Part shown: in pieces, positions 55,044 through 64,000 of the stretch | How positions within the stretch are numbered: position 1 is the first letter of the stretch | How the letters are laid out: the number at the start of each line of letters is the position of its first letter | Assembly (NCBI RefSeq): GCF_014647135.1 | Contig: NZ_BMOP01000011.1 | Span: 1-64,000, forward strand | Length of the DNA: 64,000 nt | Source of the DNA: Shewanella xiamenensis | Lineage (GTDB): Bacteria; Pseudomonadota; Gammaproteobacteria; Enterobacterales; Shewanellaceae | Direction: 5' to 3' | Made by a program: the position numbers and the translations under genes | The notes under the pieces: generated by a model | The model's input: only the letters and a program-made list of their open reading frames with translations | Told to the model about the DNA's origin: nothing | Database searches by the model: none

Positions 55044-55427
55044 TTACAGCTCCATCACGCCATCCATTTCGACTTGCGAATCTTTAGGTAACTGCTTCAC
55101 ACCGATAGCGGCGCGAGCTGGGTAAGGTTGGCTGAAGTAACGGCTCATGATCTCATTCACTTTGGCGAAGTGGCTTAAGTCCGTTAGGAAGATATTGAGC
55201 TTAACGATATCGTTGATTGTGCCGCCAGCTGCGGTGCAAACAGCGGTTAAGTTTTCAAACACTTGCACGACTTGCGCCTCAAAATCATCGCTCACGATTT
55301 GCATTGTGCTTGGCACCAGTGGGATTTGGCCGGATAAATATACAGTGTTGCCGACTTTAACCGCTTGAGAATAAGTGCCAATTGCCGCTGGGGCGTTTTC
55401 GGTCGCGATAATGATTTTTTCTGCCAT
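55044..55427 (-). CDS. ridA: RidA, 2-iminobutanoate/2-iminopropanoate deaminase
   Basis: 127 residues, canonical Rid[28 protein letters not shown] (quoted as [12 protein letters not shown] and [11 protein letters not shown]), [26 protein letters not shown] and [22 protein letters not shown], quoted as [12 protein letters not shown], with the substrate-binding Arg and the catalytic Glu region. It removes enamine/imine by-products of threonine and serine dehydratases. It is 22 bases after spoT and ends the operon. Confidence 0.95.
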   Translation of the reverse strand: MAEKIIIATENAPAAIGTYSQAVKVGNTVYLSGQIPLVPSTMQIVSDDFEAQVVQVFENLTAVCTAAGGTINDIVKLNIFLTDLSHFAKVNEIMSRYFSQPYPARAAIGVKQLPKDSQVEMDGVMEL

Positions 55428-55449
55428 GACGCTCTCTCTAAAGTAATGA

Positions 55450-57552
55450 TCAACGATTACGGGATGTACGCAACACCTCGGGCAGTACCCGGATACGGCG
55501 CATCACGTTAGCTAAATGGATCCTATCCTTCACCGAAATCCGCAGGTTAATCAAGTAAACGCGGCCATCACGCTCTTCGGTGCTAAGGTTGTGAATGTTC
55601 GAGCCTTCGGCGGCGATAATTGAGGTGATCTTCGCCAGCGCGCCTTGGTGGTTAACAATTTCAACCCGCAGATTGGCTTGATACTCGACGCCTTCGACAT
55701 TGTCCCACTGTACGGGAATGTATTTATCGGGTTCGCCTTGGTAACCGCGAATGTTAGCGCAGTTTTCCATGTGGACGACTAAGCCTTTACCTTGGCTCAC
55801 GTGGGCAATCACCGCATCACCAGGGATGGGGCGGCAGCAGTTAGCGAAGGTTACTAACATGCCTTCGGCGCCACGGATTGGCATCAGGTGAGAATCGCGG
55901 CTCTCTTGATTCTCTAAATTATCGCCAATCAAACGTTGGGCGATGACTATGCTCATGGCATTGCCAAGGCCGATGTCGGCGAGTAAGGAATTTAAATTGG
56001 CGTGCTTGGTATCGCGCACGACTTTATCAATCTGCTCGGCTGGAATGCTATCGAGTTTGGTTTTACCCAGCGCATGGTTAAGCAAGCGGCGGCCAAGGGC
56101 GATAGCATCGTCCGCTTTTAGGCTCTTAAGCACTTGGCGGATTTTTGCGCGTGCTTTACCCGTCACCACAAAGTTAAGCCAAGCGGCATTCGGACGCGCG
56201 CCTTTGGCGGTAATGATCTCAACGGTTTGGCCGGAGATTAATGGCTGGCTTAACGGATAAGCTTGGCGGTTAACGCGGGCGCCGACACAGGTGTTACCCA
56301 CATCGGTGTGGACTTCATAGGCAAAGTCGACGGCGGTGGCGTTAACCGGTAATTCTAAAATGCGACCTTCGGGGGTAAACACGTAAATCTCTTCGGGGAA
56401 GAGTTCGGTTTTGACGTTTTCCACGAATTCGAAGGAGGTGCTGGCGCTCTGTTGCAGTTCCAGCAAGCTTTGCATCCACTTGCGGGCACGCACTTGCGTG
56501 GTGGTGCCTTGACCATCGGCACCGCCTTTGTAAGCCCAGTGGGCCGCAACCCCTTTATCGGCCATTTGATCCATATCTTCGGTACGAATTTGGATCTCGA
56601 CGGGTACGCCGTGGGGGCCGAATAACGAGGTATGTAGCGACTGATAGCCGTTGGCTTTGGGGATAGCAATATAATCTTTAAAGCGACCTGGACGTGGTTT
56701 ATACAGGCCATGCATCGCACCGAGCACGCGATAACACGTATCGATGGAGTCGACAATCACGCGAAAGGCGTAGATATCCATGACTTCTTGAAATTGCAGC
56801 TCTTTACTCTGCATCTTGTTGTAGATGGAGTAGAGGTTTTTTTCGCGGCCTTTGACTTTGCCTTTAATGCCCGCATCGTTTAGGCGGGTTAACACCGCAG
56901 CCTCAATGCCTTGAATGAGTTCTTTACGGTTGCCTCGGGCGGCTTTCACTACTTCCTTTAATACCCGATAACGCATGGGATAATAGGCTTGAAAACCCAA
57001 ATCCTCTAACTCAGTCTTGATATTGTGAATACCAAGTCGGTTGGCAATCGGCGCGTAAATCTCTAAGGTTTCACGGGCAATACGACGGCGTTTGTCAGGA
57101 CGCAGCGCGCCTAAGGTGCGCATGTTGTGGGTGCGGTCGGCAAGCTTGATGAGAATAACGCGGATATCCTGCGTCATCGCCATCATCATTTTGCGAAAGT
57201 TTTCTGCTTGAGCTTCTTTCTTATCGCGAAATTTCAGCTTGTCGAGCTTAGACACCCCTTCAACCAATTCAGCCACCGATTCGCCAAATCGCTCGGCTAA
57301 ATCTTCTTTGGTGACATAGGTATCTTCGATGGTGTCATGCAGCAATGCCGCCATCAGCGTCTCATGGTCGAGACGCATTTCGGCGAGGATGCGGGCAACC
57401 GCAACCGGATGGGTAATATAAGGTTCGCCGCTAGTGCGCATTTGCCCTTCATGGGCATCACGCGCAACTTGGTAAGCCTGCTTGAGCAATTCTACCTGTT
57501 CAGGTTCTAAGTAACCGGAAGCAGACTCCTTTAGACCTTCAAACAGATACAA
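55450..57552 (-). CDS. spoT: Bifunctional (p)ppGpp synthetase/hydrolase SpoT
   Basis: 700 residues. HD hydrolase domain near the N-terminus ([43 protein letters not shown]), synthetase domain ([40 protein letters not shown]), TGS ([20 protein letters not shown]), a conserved-cysteine region ([21 protein letters not shown]) and a C-terminal ACT domain. The intact HD residues imply active hydrolase. It tunes (p)ppGpp in starvation responses. It lies downstream of rpoZ in the same order as E. coli, where rpoZ is followed by spoT. Confidence 0.97.
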   Translation of the reverse strand: MYLFEGLKESASGYLEPEQVELLKQAYQVARDAHEGQMRTSGEPYITHPVAVARILAEMRLDHETLMAALLHDTIEDTYVTKEDLAERFGESVAELVEGVSKLDKLKFRDKKEAQAENFRKMMMAMTQDIRVILIKLADRTHNMRTLGALRPDKRRRIARETLEIYAPIANRLGIHNIKTELEDLGFQAYYPMRYRVLKEVVKAARGNRKELIQGIEAAVLTRLNDAGIKGKVKGREKNLYSIYNKMQSKELQFQEVMDIYAFRVIVDSIDTCYRVLGAMHGLYKPRPGRFKDYIAIPKANGYQSLHTSLFGPHGVPVEIQIRTEDMDQMADKGVAAHWAYKGGADGQGTTTQVRARKWMQSLLELQQSASTSFEFVENVKTELFPEEIYVFTPEGRILELPVNATAVDFAYEVHTDVGNTCVGARVNRQAYPLSQPLISGQTVEIITAKGARPNAAWLNFVVTGKARAKIRQVLKSLKADDAIALGRRLLNHALGKTKLDSIPAEQIDKVVRDTKHANLNSLLADIGLGNAMSIVIAQRLIGDNLENQESRDSHLMPIRGAEGMLVTFANCCRPIPGDAVIAHVSQGKGLVVHMENCANIRGYQGEPDKYIPVQWDNVEGVEYQANLRVEIVNHQGALAKITSIIAAEGSNIHNLSTEERDGRVYLINLRISVKDRIHLANVMRRIRVLPEVLRTSRNR

Positions 57553-57595
57553 GTGGCAGCTCTCCTTTACCCAAACAGGTGTGACTCAATCAAAC

Positions 57596-57874
57596 TTATA
57601 GTGAACGGCCTTCAGCGATAGCTGCAACAGCTGCGATTTCAGCAGCTTCACGCTCACGCACAGTTTGACGCTCATCAGCATCTAAAGTGTGAGCATTCAC
57701 TAAACCTAGTTCGATTTCACGCAGGGCGATAACCGTTGGTTTGTCGTTCATCTCTTCAACCATAGGGTCTTTACCCTGCACGGCGATTTGGCGAGCACGA
57801 CGCGCCGCAACCAGGATCATATCAAAACGGTTGCCGATTTGTTCTACGGCGTCTTCTACAGTTACGCGAGCCAT
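57596..57874 (-). CDS. rpoZ: DNA-directed RNA polymerase omega subunit
   Basis: 92 residues from [19 protein letters not shown] (with a GGAG-like site GGAGTT upstream), the family N-terminus; the longer open frame to 57988 overlaps gmk and is not coding. [21 protein letters not shown] and [13 protein letters not shown] complete the omega signature. It binds beta-prime and forms part of ppGpp site 1, fitting its place beside spoT. Confidence 0.96.
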   Translation of the reverse strand: MARVTVEDAVEQIGNRFDMILVAARRARQIAVQGKDPMVEEMNDKPTVIALREIELGLVNAHTLDADERQTVREREAAEIAAVAAIAEGRSL

Positions 57875-57932
57875 GTGTTGAAACTCCAGTTTATCTAGGG
57901 AAAAAATGACGCAAAATTGTACACTATGGCAG

Positions 57933-58556
57933 TTAGCCTGCCAACAGATCGTTAAGCATATCATTTTGCGCGTGGATCTGACTAGCACCCGTTAAGCGTT
58001 GGCTGCGAATGATCGCCCGCAGATCCGCCAGTGCTGTGTCGAAATCGTCATTGACGATAATAAAATCATATTCTTTATAGTGCGACATTTCAGAAACCGC
58101 CTGTGCCATACGGCTGGCGATCACATCCTTGCTGTCTTGGCCGCGGCCAGTCAGGCGACGCTCTAGCTCATCCCGTGAGGGTGGCAGAATAAATACGCCC
58201 ACGGCTTCTGGCATCAAAGCTTTGACTTGTTGGGCACCTTGCCAGTCGATATCGAGGAACACATCAATACCTTGAGTTAAGGTGTGCTCAATCACATGGC
58301 GCGATGTGCCGTAGTAATTGCCAAACACTTCGGCCCACTCAAAAAAGGCATTTTGCGCGATCAGTGCTTTAAATTCTTCAACATTAACAAAATGGTAGTG
58401 TTGACCATCAACTTCACCTGGGCGCGGCGCGCGGGTGGTGTGCGATACTGAAACCTGCATATCGGCAGGTTTGTCTTTTAACAATGCCGAAATTAGCGAG
58501 GATTTACCCGCACCACTTGGCGCTGACACAATAAATAAATTTCCGCGTGCGGTCAT
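57933..58556 (-). CDS. gmk: Guanylate kinase Gmk
   Basis: 207 residues. P-loop [12 protein letters not shown] near the N-terminus, GMP-binding [21 protein letters not shown] (quoted as [15 protein letters not shown]) and [14 protein letters not shown], then [11 protein letters not shown] and [14 protein letters not shown]. It phosphorylates GMP to GDP and is itself inhibited by (p)ppGpp in many bacteria, linking it to its operon partner spoT. First gene of the unit. Confidence 0.97.
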   Translation of the reverse strand: MTARGNLFIVSAPSGAGKSSLISALLKDKPADMQVSVSHTTRAPRPGEVDGQHYHFVNVEEFKALIAQNAFFEWAEVFGNYYGTSRHVIEHTLTQGIDVFLDIDWQGAQQVKALMPEAVGVFILPPSRDELERRLTGRGQDSKDVIASRMAQAVSEMSHYKEYDFIIVNDDFDTALADLRAIIRSQRLTGASQIHAQNDMLNDLLAG

Positions 58557-58929
58557 GAGCTAAATATCCAGTTGGTTAACGCAAGAAGGGCCCAGAAAGC
58601 CGAGTATTATACAGATTTTGACCTTAAAAACGCTAGGGCTTGTTAGCCAGCAATTGTTGTCTATTTATGTTTTGCGACAGTTAACGCTGCCGTTGGTGCA
58701 TTTTTACGGTTTACTGTGACTCAAAGATCGGATACTGAAAATCTCTGCGTCCCTAAGCCTTGCTGAGCTTGAGAATTAAGCCTGATTTAGCTTTAGATGG
58801 ATATAATCAGCATTTTTGCTTATCTAGCGTCTTATTGCACTGACAATTGCGGCTAAATTCGTTACGCTCATGCCTATGCGACATTGAGAGTCGTGTGCGC
58901 TTGAATTATTTCACTATAAAGGAAGGGTC
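58557..58929. promoter_or_regulatory. Divergent control region between gmk and the DUF805-like gene
   Basis: 373 bases without a gene. Near its left end on the minus strand is a perfect TATAAT (58606-58611), which would give a gmk transcript with a leader of about 43 bases. No good -35 box is seen at 16-18 bases, so an activator or an extended contact may help. The rightward promoter was not located. Confidence 0.5.
58606..58611 (-). promoter_or_regulatory. Consensus -10 box of the gmk operon promoter
   Basis: Minus-strand TATAAT followed by ACTCGGC, a GC-rich start region of the kind seen at growth-rate and ppGpp-controlled promoters. A -35 hexamer is not obvious. About 50 bases upstream of the gmk ATG. 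Confidence 0.5.
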
Positions 58930-60426
58930 GTGCTGTTAAAATCTCTTTTCTGCCTTCACGGGCGTGATTCCCGCCCCCGCTTTGTTGCTATCAGTGTTGG
59001 TGTCTATTTAGGCATATCACTGGCTGTCGCCGCATTTGGGGCGAACTTTCTCATGTATCTTTTAGCGTTAGCGGGCCTGCCTTTACTCGCCCTCACGGCG
59101 CTGCGTCGTTTAAATGATGCGGCTAAGCCTAAGGCCTTGGTTGCAGTCTTTATTCTGCCGCTACTGATTTTACTGGCGCTGTATATTGTGGCTGCGCCAC
59201 CAGTATTGGCGATATTAGGGTTAGTGTTGGGGGCTGGCGCGACTTTTTGGGGAACCCGTTTGAAGTCGCCAACCATAGTGGATTACCGTTTTGGTTATTA
59301 TGGACCAGCACTCGATGCGCCTATCTCGCAGGCGATCCCCCGTCGCCGAGTTGAACCTGTGATCACGCCAAAGGCGGCCACGGCGCAAAATGCGGTGCCT
59401 GATGTATCAGTAAATATTCCTGTTGCGGCTCCGGCAGAAGCTTATTCCCAGACAGAGCCAACTATTTCGTCTGCTGTTGCTGAGCCAGAACTTGAGGTGT
59501 TGCGCCAAGATGAGCTGCGCTTTGATGCCTTAACTAAGATGACTGCCAATCCAGCGGATTTTGTGGTGCCTGATGCTGTAATTGAGGGGCATGCCGATTT
59601 TCGTCCCGCTAATCCGAGCCGAGTAGAGCAAACGCGAATCGACCTCGCCGAGGTCGATTTAGCTCAAGTGGATTTGCAGGGAGAAGAATTTAAGCGTGCG
59701 CCGCTTGATCCTGCTGAGCACAGTGATGAGCCGGTGTGGCGCTTTGATCCCGATGACAATGCCGATGTTTTTAATGACACCGAGCATGCTGAAGAAGTGC
59801 GCCGTCGCCGCGCCGAAGCTAAAGAATCCGGTTCTATGACCGAATTGTTTAGGGGCGTCGCGGAGTTTTTTGCTCCTTACCGTCGTTATATTAAGTTGCC
59901 TAAATTACCTAAGCCGGAACGCCGTTACTGGCTGCCTGTCGGCGGCGGTGCGGGCGCTGTGTTGTTAGTCTTGCTGGTATGGGGATTATGGCCTAGTTCC
60001 GATGAGTCGCAGGTAGACGAATCGGTTGTGCCAGCGGTGCCTTCAGCACCTATTGCAGCAAGCGATCGTGTGACCTTAGATCTGCCCGACGGTTTTTCGG
60101 TGGCATTAGAGCAAGATGTATTAATTATTCGTTGGTTGGGTGAACGCGACAAGCCGCAAAACCTGTGGTCTATTGCTACGGCGAAGGGTGATAAGAGTTG
60201 TAGTGCATTAGTGTTTAATAATGGCACTGAGTATCGCACTATCACTGTGGATTTGCTTGCCGACTCTGCCACTGAAGCGCGTTTCACGCCGCTTGATACC
60301 GCTAATATCATTACCGATTTAGCCCGCCGTGGCAGCATTGGTTTGTGTGGTTATAAGTTCAGCCTCAAAGGCAGCCAAGCGGTTTTAGAGCCAAATCGTG
60401 CCTTTGGAACTTATTTAGCCCGTTAA
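58930..60426 (+). CDS. Membrane protein with a degenerate DUF805-like N-terminus
   Basis: 498 residues starting at GTG behind a strong GGAAGGG site. N-terminal membrane part (about 1-115) opens with LFCLHGRDSRPRFVAI and has LTALRRLNDA, both reminiscent of DUF805 (GRxxRxxF, xxRRLHDxG). A long Pro/Ala/Glu-rich acidic linker follows (about 130-310), then a basic patch and one more TM helix (about 335-355, GAVLLVLLVWGLW) and a C-terminal domain of some 130 residues (VTLDLPDGFSVALEQDVLI) that should lie in the periplasm and has two cysteines. I know no function; DUF805 assignment is tentative. Confidence 0.6.
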   Translation: MLLKSLFCLHGRDSRPRFVAISVGVYLGISLAVAAFGANFLMYLLALAGLPLLALTALRRLNDAAKPKALVAVFILPLLILLALYIVAAPPVLAILGLVLGAGATFWGTRLKSPTIVDYRFGYYGPALDAPISQAIPRRRVEPVITPKAATAQNAVPDVSVNIPVAAPAEAYSQTEPTISSAVAEPELEVLRQDELRFDALTKMTANPADFVVPDAVIEGHADFRPANPSRVEQTRIDLAEVDLAQVDLQGEEFKRAPLDPAEHSDEPVWRFDPDDNADVFNDTEHAEEVRRRRAEAKESGSMTELFRGVAEFFAPYRRYIKLPKLPKPERRYWLPVGGGAGAVLLVLLVWGLWPSSDESQVDESVVPAVPSAPIAASDRVTLDLPDGFSVALEQDVLIIRWLGERDKPQNLWSIATAKGDKSCSALVFNNGTEYRTITVDLLADSATEARFTPLDTANIITDLARRGSIGLCGYKFSLKGSQAVLEPNRAFGTYLAR

Positions 60427-60583
60427 ATAGATAAAAATAAGCTTAAATGCTAGTCAGGATTAGAGGGGTAGATTACACTTTTGCTCCTCTTTTTCTCCGA
60501 TCTTGTGTTACATGCGCTCGCATAGCCGATGACGGCGAGGTTCGGGAAAATTTCTTTAATACGAACTGAAAACTCAATCCCAC

Positions 60584-61465
60584 ATGAATACAGATTTGAC
60601 CTTAGTCATTATGGCGGCGGGCCTTGGAAGTCGTTTTGGCGGCGATAAGCAGTTAGCCTCCCTTGGGCCAGCTGGCGAACCCATGTTGGTGTTATCTATT
60701 TTATCGGCTATTCGCAGTGGATTTCAGCGTGCTGTATTAGTGATCCGCCCTGAGCTTGAGGCGGAGCTCTCCGGGATATTGACGCAGTTTTTACCCGCAA
60801 ACTTTGAATATCACTTTTGCTACCAGTCATTAAGTGATTTACCACAAGACGCAATGCTTGCTGATTTTAGCCATCGTTTAAAGCCTTGGGGGACAGCACA
60901 TGCGCTCTGGTGTGCCCGCGATTGGGTAACAGGACCAATGGCAGTGATCAATGCCGATGACTTTTACGGTGACAGCGCCTTTGCCTCGTTAGCACAAGGC
61001 TTAACCGCCAGACCTAAGGATTGGATGATGGTGGCTTATCCTATCGAGCTAACGTTATCTGAACATGGCGGAGTAAACCGTGGCTTATGTCAAGTTGAGC
61101 ATGGGCAGTTACGCTCGGTCGCCGAGTGGTTAAATATTCAAGCTCAAGATGATGGTTTTGTGGGCGAAGGGCCAATGGGATTAGCAAAGCTTCCTTCACA
61201 GTCGCTGGTATCCATGACCTGCTGGGGCTTTTCGCCAAGCATATTTGATGTTATTAAACAGCAATTAACCGCATTTATTGAACAACAGGGCCAATTGCCG
61301 AAATCGGAGTGTTATTTGCCTGCTGTGGTTCAGGCGGCAATTGAGCAAGGTGTGCCCGTTTATGTTGATGTGGCCAGCGAACCTTGGCTCGGTGTGACCT
61401 ATCCGCAGGATACTGTCTGGGTAAAGCAAAAATTAATGGAGTTATTGGGTGATAAAACTCATTAG
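60584..61465 (+). CDS. Sugar-phosphate nucleotidyltransferase family protein
   Basis: 293 residues. N-terminal NTP-transferase signature LVIMAAGLGSRFGGDKQLASLG (quoted as VIMAAGLGSRFGGDKQL) gives the G-x-G-x-R-(F/M) nucleotide loop. The metal-binding Asp lies in MAVINADDFYGDSAF. These suggest UTP- or NTP-dependent activation of a sugar-1-phosphate. The next gene, a NahK-like kinase, overlaps its last 17 bases, so the pair probably phosphorylates a sugar at C1 and then makes an NDP-sugar. The sugar is unknown; N-acetylhexosamine is suggested by the kinase type. Confidence 0.85.
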   Translation: MNTDLTLVIMAAGLGSRFGGDKQLASLGPAGEPMLVLSILSAIRSGFQRAVLVIRPELEAELSGILTQFLPANFEYHFCYQSLSDLPQDAMLADFSHRLKPWGTAHALWCARDWVTGPMAVINADDFYGDSAFASLAQGLTARPKDWMMVAYPIELTLSEHGGVNRGLCQVEHGQLRSVAEWLNIQAQDDGFVGEGPMGLAKLPSQSLVSMTCWGFSPSIFDVIKQQLTAFIEQQGQLPKSECYLPAVVQAAIEQGVPVYVDVASEPWLGVTYPQDTVWVKQKLMELLGDKTH

Positions 61466-62513
61466 GCAGTCAGTGTTGCCTCATTTTGGAATTGAAGCCG
61501 ACGAGGCAAAAATCTCAGCGTTAGGGAATGGTCATATTAACGACACCTTATTAGTGCGTTGGCCTACGGGTGAATTGGTGCTGCAACGTATTAACACCCA
61601 AGTGTTTAAGACGCCGCAGGCGCTGGTGAGTAATGCCGATAAGATCAGCCATCATTTATGCGCCAAGGCATTGCAGCAGCAATATGGTCTGCAAGTGGTT
61701 AGCCCTTGTCTTACCCAAGAGGGTGAACTTGCTATTGATTTAGGTGAGCAGGGATTTTGGCGTGCGATCAGTTATTTACCCCATAGTTTAAGTATCGAAG
61801 TGGTGAAGTCTGAAGCGCAGGCTGAAATGGCCGCCAAGGCCTTTGGTCACTTTGCCTGTGCATTAAGTGATTTTGACGCCACCGAGCTTGAAGATGTGAT
61901 CCCGCAGTTTCATCACTTGCCTGGGCGGATGGAAATGCTGCGCCAAGCGGTGCAGCAGGATAAAGCCAAGCGCTTAGAGTCGTGCCGTCAATGGGTTGAT
62001 TACGCGCTGTCGCAGCAAGGTTTATTGGATGAACTGGCTGAAATCTCGCCGCAGTTACCGCTGCGGATCTGCCATAACGACACGAAAATCAACAATATGT
62101 TGTTTGATAAGCGCGACATGTCGAGCATGGCGATTATCGATTTAGACACCTGCATGAAAGGTCATCTAATGTATGACTTTGGCGATATGGTGCGTACTTT
62201 CTGTTCGCCCGAGGAAGAAGATTCTACTGCCCTTGAAAATGTTAAAGTGCGCCAGTCGATCTTTGCCGCCATTTGCCGTGGCTATTTAAGTGAGCTCTCC
62301 GAGGTATTAACTGAGGTCGAAAAACGCAGCCTTTGGCTTGGGGCGCGAGTCATTTGCCTGATGATCGGCGTGCGTTTTTTAACGGATTATCTCAATGGCG
62401 ACGTGTATTTCCACGTGCACCGTGAGGGTCATAATCTGGATAGAGCGGCGAACCAGTTTACCTTGTATCAAAGCCTGTTAGATCAAGAAGCCGAGTTAAA
62501 GGCTTGCTTCTAG
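61449..62513 (+). CDS. Phosphotransferase similar to N-acetylhexosamine 1-kinase (NahK)
   Basis: 354 residues from a GTG start inside the preceding gene. Aminoglycoside-phosphotransferase fold: GNGHINDTLLVRW (ATP loop), LVLQRINTQVFKTPQALVSN, quoted as VLQRINTQVFKTPQAL, then ICHNDTKINNMLFD (catalytic HNDxKxxN) and AIIDLDTCMKGHLMYDFGDMVR, quoted as IIDLDTCMKGHLMYDFGD. The LQRIN and HNDTKINN wording is that of Bifidobacterium NahK, which makes GlcNAc/GalNAc-1-phosphate. It would supply the partner nucleotidyltransferase. It ends at a strong terminator. Confidence 0.82.
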   Translation: MIKLIRQSVLPHFGIEADEAKISALGNGHINDTLLVRWPTGELVLQRINTQVFKTPQALVSNADKISHHLCAKALQQQYGLQVVSPCLTQEGELAIDLGEQGFWRAISYLPHSLSIEVVKSEAQAEMAAKAFGHFACALSDFDATELEDVIPQFHHLPGRMEMLRQAVQQDKAKRLESCRQWVDYALSQQGLLDELAEISPQLPLRICHNDTKINNMLFDKRDMSSMAIIDLDTCMKGHLMYDFGDMVRTFCSPEEEDSTALENVKVRQSIFAAICRGYLSELSEVLTEVEKRSLWLGARVICLMIGVRFLTDYLNGDVYFHVHREGHNLDRAANQFTLYQSLLDQEAELKACF

Positions 62514-62521
62514 CCCTAATC

Positions 62522-62544
62522 AAACGCCCCAAACGGGGCGTTTT
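62522..62544 (+). terminator. Strong Rho-independent terminator
   Basis: AAACGCCCC (62522-62530) pairs with GGGGCGTTT (62535-62543) around AAAC, followed by T-rich sequence (TGTTTTTTG). It is 9 bases beyond the NahK-like stop. Confidence 0.9.
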
Positions 62545-62612
62545 GTTTTTTGCTTATATACGACATAATTGCACCATTAAAAACCCTTAGTCGCATATGG
62601 ATTTGGCTTGGA

Positions 62613-64000
62613 ATGGGCAACCACGAAGTACCCACTGCATTAACTTGCGCGCGCCGTAGCGCCAGAAATCTCTGGTTAAGATGTACTCTGCGTCGTTCAC
62701 AGCAGGAAGCCGTTGCCTCATCGATGATGACGGCAACCAGCGATAACTTTTTTAACGCTTACGCGATTTTTCTCGGTGCTAGTCTTGCGCAAATGGGCTT
62801 TGTTACTGGTTTACCGCAGCTCTTTGGGGCGATGTCGCAGTTAGTTTCTGTCTGGTTAGCGAGCCATTTTTCCCGTCGCGGGTTTATCGTTTGCTGCGCA
62901 GCTTTGCAAGCTGTTGTGGTATTGGCGATGGGCGTGTTGGCGGCCTTTCGCCCCGATCACGCAGTGTGGATATTTATCGCGCTCGCCGTGGGATACCACG
63001 GTTTTATTAATCTTATCCAACCCCATTGGCGCGCGTGGATGGGGTCTATCGTGCCTGAACGTCGCCGTGGCGCCTTTTTCGCGGCGCGTACCCGCTTAAC
63101 CATGGGCGCATCCTTAAGCGTGTTCTTTATTGGCGGTGGTATTCTGACCTTGACCGATTCGCAGCAAATGGCCTGGTTGGGTTTTACGCTGCTGTTTTCG
63201 ATTGCCGCCATGGGGCGTTTTGTCTCGGCTTGGTTATTACTGCAAATGCACGATCCTGATCCGCGTGAAGCCAAGCAGTGCGGCGTGTTTATCCAAACCA
63301 TTCGCAATTTTCGCGGCGCATGGAAGGATAAAACCTTTCGCCAGTACAGCTTGTTTGTGGCCAGTATGCAGGCGATGGTCGCCATATCGGCGCCATTTTT
63401 CGCTGTGTATATGCTAGAAGACCTGCACTTTAGCTACATCGAATTTGTGCTCGCGAGTGTGGCCTCGATAGCGACTCAATTTGTGACGCTAAAGTTTTGG
63501 GGGCGATTTAGCGATCAATTCGGCAATCGTTTGGTGATGATTATTACCAGTTGCATGATCCCAAGCTTGCCATTGTTATGGCTGTTTTCCGATAACTATC
63601 TGTATATTCTCCTTATTCAGGCATTTTCGGGCCTCGCGTGGAGCGGCTTTACCTTAAGTACCGCCAATTACCTTTATGATATTCGTCCCTTTCGCAGTGA
63701 CTTTGCGACCTATGCAGCGTTGCAAGCGTCACTCAGTGCGGGATTCGTATTTGTGGGGGCGATGGTTGGCGGCACGATAGCCTCCCATGCGGCGGACTTT
63801 TTAGTCTGGTCAGGCTGGAATGCTTGGCTCAGTAGCCCGATTTTTGTAGTGTTTTTAGTATCGACCATACTGCGCGCATTTGTGACACTGTGGTTTATTC
63901 CGCGCTCGGTCGAACCCAAAGTCAGGCCTCGGCCGCAGTTACTGCAACTTATCTTCCGTATCCGCGGTTTTAATGCAATTTCGGGCGTGAGTCTCGACTG
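62613..64000 (+). CDS. MFS transporter (3' end outside the window)
   Basis: Open from an ATG at 62613 to the window end, 462 codons without a stop. After a basic cytoplasmic start (about 1-45) come hydrophobic segments: SDNFFNAYAIFLGASLAQMG, GLPQLFGAMSQLVSVWL, then a short basic loop SRRGF, and PERRRGAFFAARTRLTMG between helices 4 and 5, the major-facilitator pattern. Further helices run to FVTLWFIPRSVEPKVR near residue 440. No substrate clue in the sequence; the position after a sugar kinase and nucleotidyltransferase makes a sugar plausible, though a strong terminator separates them. The ribosome-binding site is weak. Confidence 0.82.
   Translation, partial: MGNHEVPTALTCARRSARNLWLRCTLRRSQQEAVASSMMTATSDNFFNAYAIFLGASLAQMGFVTGLPQLFGAMSQLVSVWLASHFSRRGFIVCCAALQAVVVLAMGVLAAFRPDHAVWIFIALAVGYHGFINLIQPHWRAWMGSIVPERRRGAFFAARTRLTMGASLSVFFIGGGILTLTDSQQMAWLGFTLLFSIAAMGRFVSAWLLLQMHDPDPREAKQCGVFIQTIRNFRGAWKDKTFRQYSLFVASMQAMVAISAPFFAVYMLEDLHFSYIEFVLASVASIATQFVTLKFWGRFSDQFGNRLVMIITSCMIPSLPLLWLFSDNYLYILLIQAFSGLAWSGFTLSTANYLYDIRPFRSDFATYAALQASLSAGFVFVGAMVGGTIASHAADFLVWSGWNAWLSSPIFVVFLVSTILRAFVTLWFIPRSVEPKVRPRPQLLQLIFRIRGFNAISGVSLD

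Noticed and set aside
57875..57988. N-terminal extension of rpoZ
   Set aside because: The extension overlaps gmk, lacks homology, and the family start [12 protein letters not shown] has its own ribosome-binding site.
60450..60500. Possible terminator after the DUF805-like gene
   Set aside because: AGAGG and CCTCT flank a long loop, but the stem is only five pairs, too weak to call.
62957..63385. 142-codon minus-strand frame inside the MFS gene
   Set aside because: The plus-strand frame is open to the window end and encodes membrane helices; the antisense frame has no family resemblance.
1..64000. CRISPR arrays, tRNA or rRNA genes, prophage or defence islands
   Set aside because: No regularly spaced repeats, cloverleaf genes, phage structural genes or nuclease/helicase defence clusters were found on reading both strands.

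Overview
The window looks like a chromosomal segment of a Shewanella-type gammaproteobacterium. This is inferred from the gene content and order: a GntR-regulated prpB-prpC-acnD-prpF methylcitrate cluster, a gmk-rpoZ-spoT-ridA run, srkA next to dsbA, and Shewanella-like forms of ZapB, Rof and YgiQ. Nearly all genes have intact frames and good ribosome-binding sites. No tRNA, rRNA, CRISPR array, prophage or intact insertion sequence was seen. The only clear mobile DNA is at the left edge, where the 3' end of an IS630-type transposase is followed by a decayed IS3-type OrfA fragment.

Region by region. 1-782: transposon debris and gene-free DNA. 783-6926: an Omp85-like outer-membrane protein, a threonine/serine exporter, a MAPEG protein and the radical-SAM protein YgiQ. 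7130-12391: a minus-strand polyamine/acid-response cassette of speFL (34-codon ornithine-sensing leader), speF, potE and then a porin, with strong hairpins in both spacers downstream of speF. 12876-17877: a plus-strand run with a PEBP-like secreted protein, an AraC regulator, a YkvA protein, a secreted HExxH protein, an acyltransferase and a small exported protein. 17950-21705: a SYLF protein, an HTH-less 7TM membrane protein, a YgbA-type protein, a DsrE protein and a membrane-anchored TPR-like protein. 21923-25793: a lipoprotein, then selO, a DUF3630 gene, srkA and dsbA. 26248-30440: a small basic protein, zapB, an NhaC-type antiporter, RidA, rof and a DUF1223 protein. 30595-36265: ilvE and a 1512-residue propeller/PAS/GGDEF/EAL protein.

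36592-43718 is the propionate (2-methylcitrate) operon, transcribed leftward from a promoter just upstream of its GntR regulator, with three copies of an ATTGTCGACAAT-like palindrome. 44042-54811 carries a DUF523 protein, two tandem acyltransferases, YifB/ComM, a DUF1963 protein, a DesK/DesR-like two-component pair preceded by a TPR protein, YrbG and an acyl-CoA synthetase. 55044-58556 is gmk-rpoZ-spoT-ridA, joining GMP phosphorylation, RNA polymerase omega and (p)ppGpp turnover. 58930-64000 has a DUF805-like membrane protein and a sugar-phosphate set: nucleotidyltransferase, NahK-like kinase and an MFS transporter cut by the window end.

The most notable sequence-level observations are the SpeFL leader peptide in the long speF leader, the operator/promoter layout of the prp regulator, the paired hairpins of the speF-potE-porin cassette, and a heptad-length tandem duplication inside zapB. 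No clearly new multi-gene system was found. Several genes remain of unknown function, the clearest being the HExxH protein.
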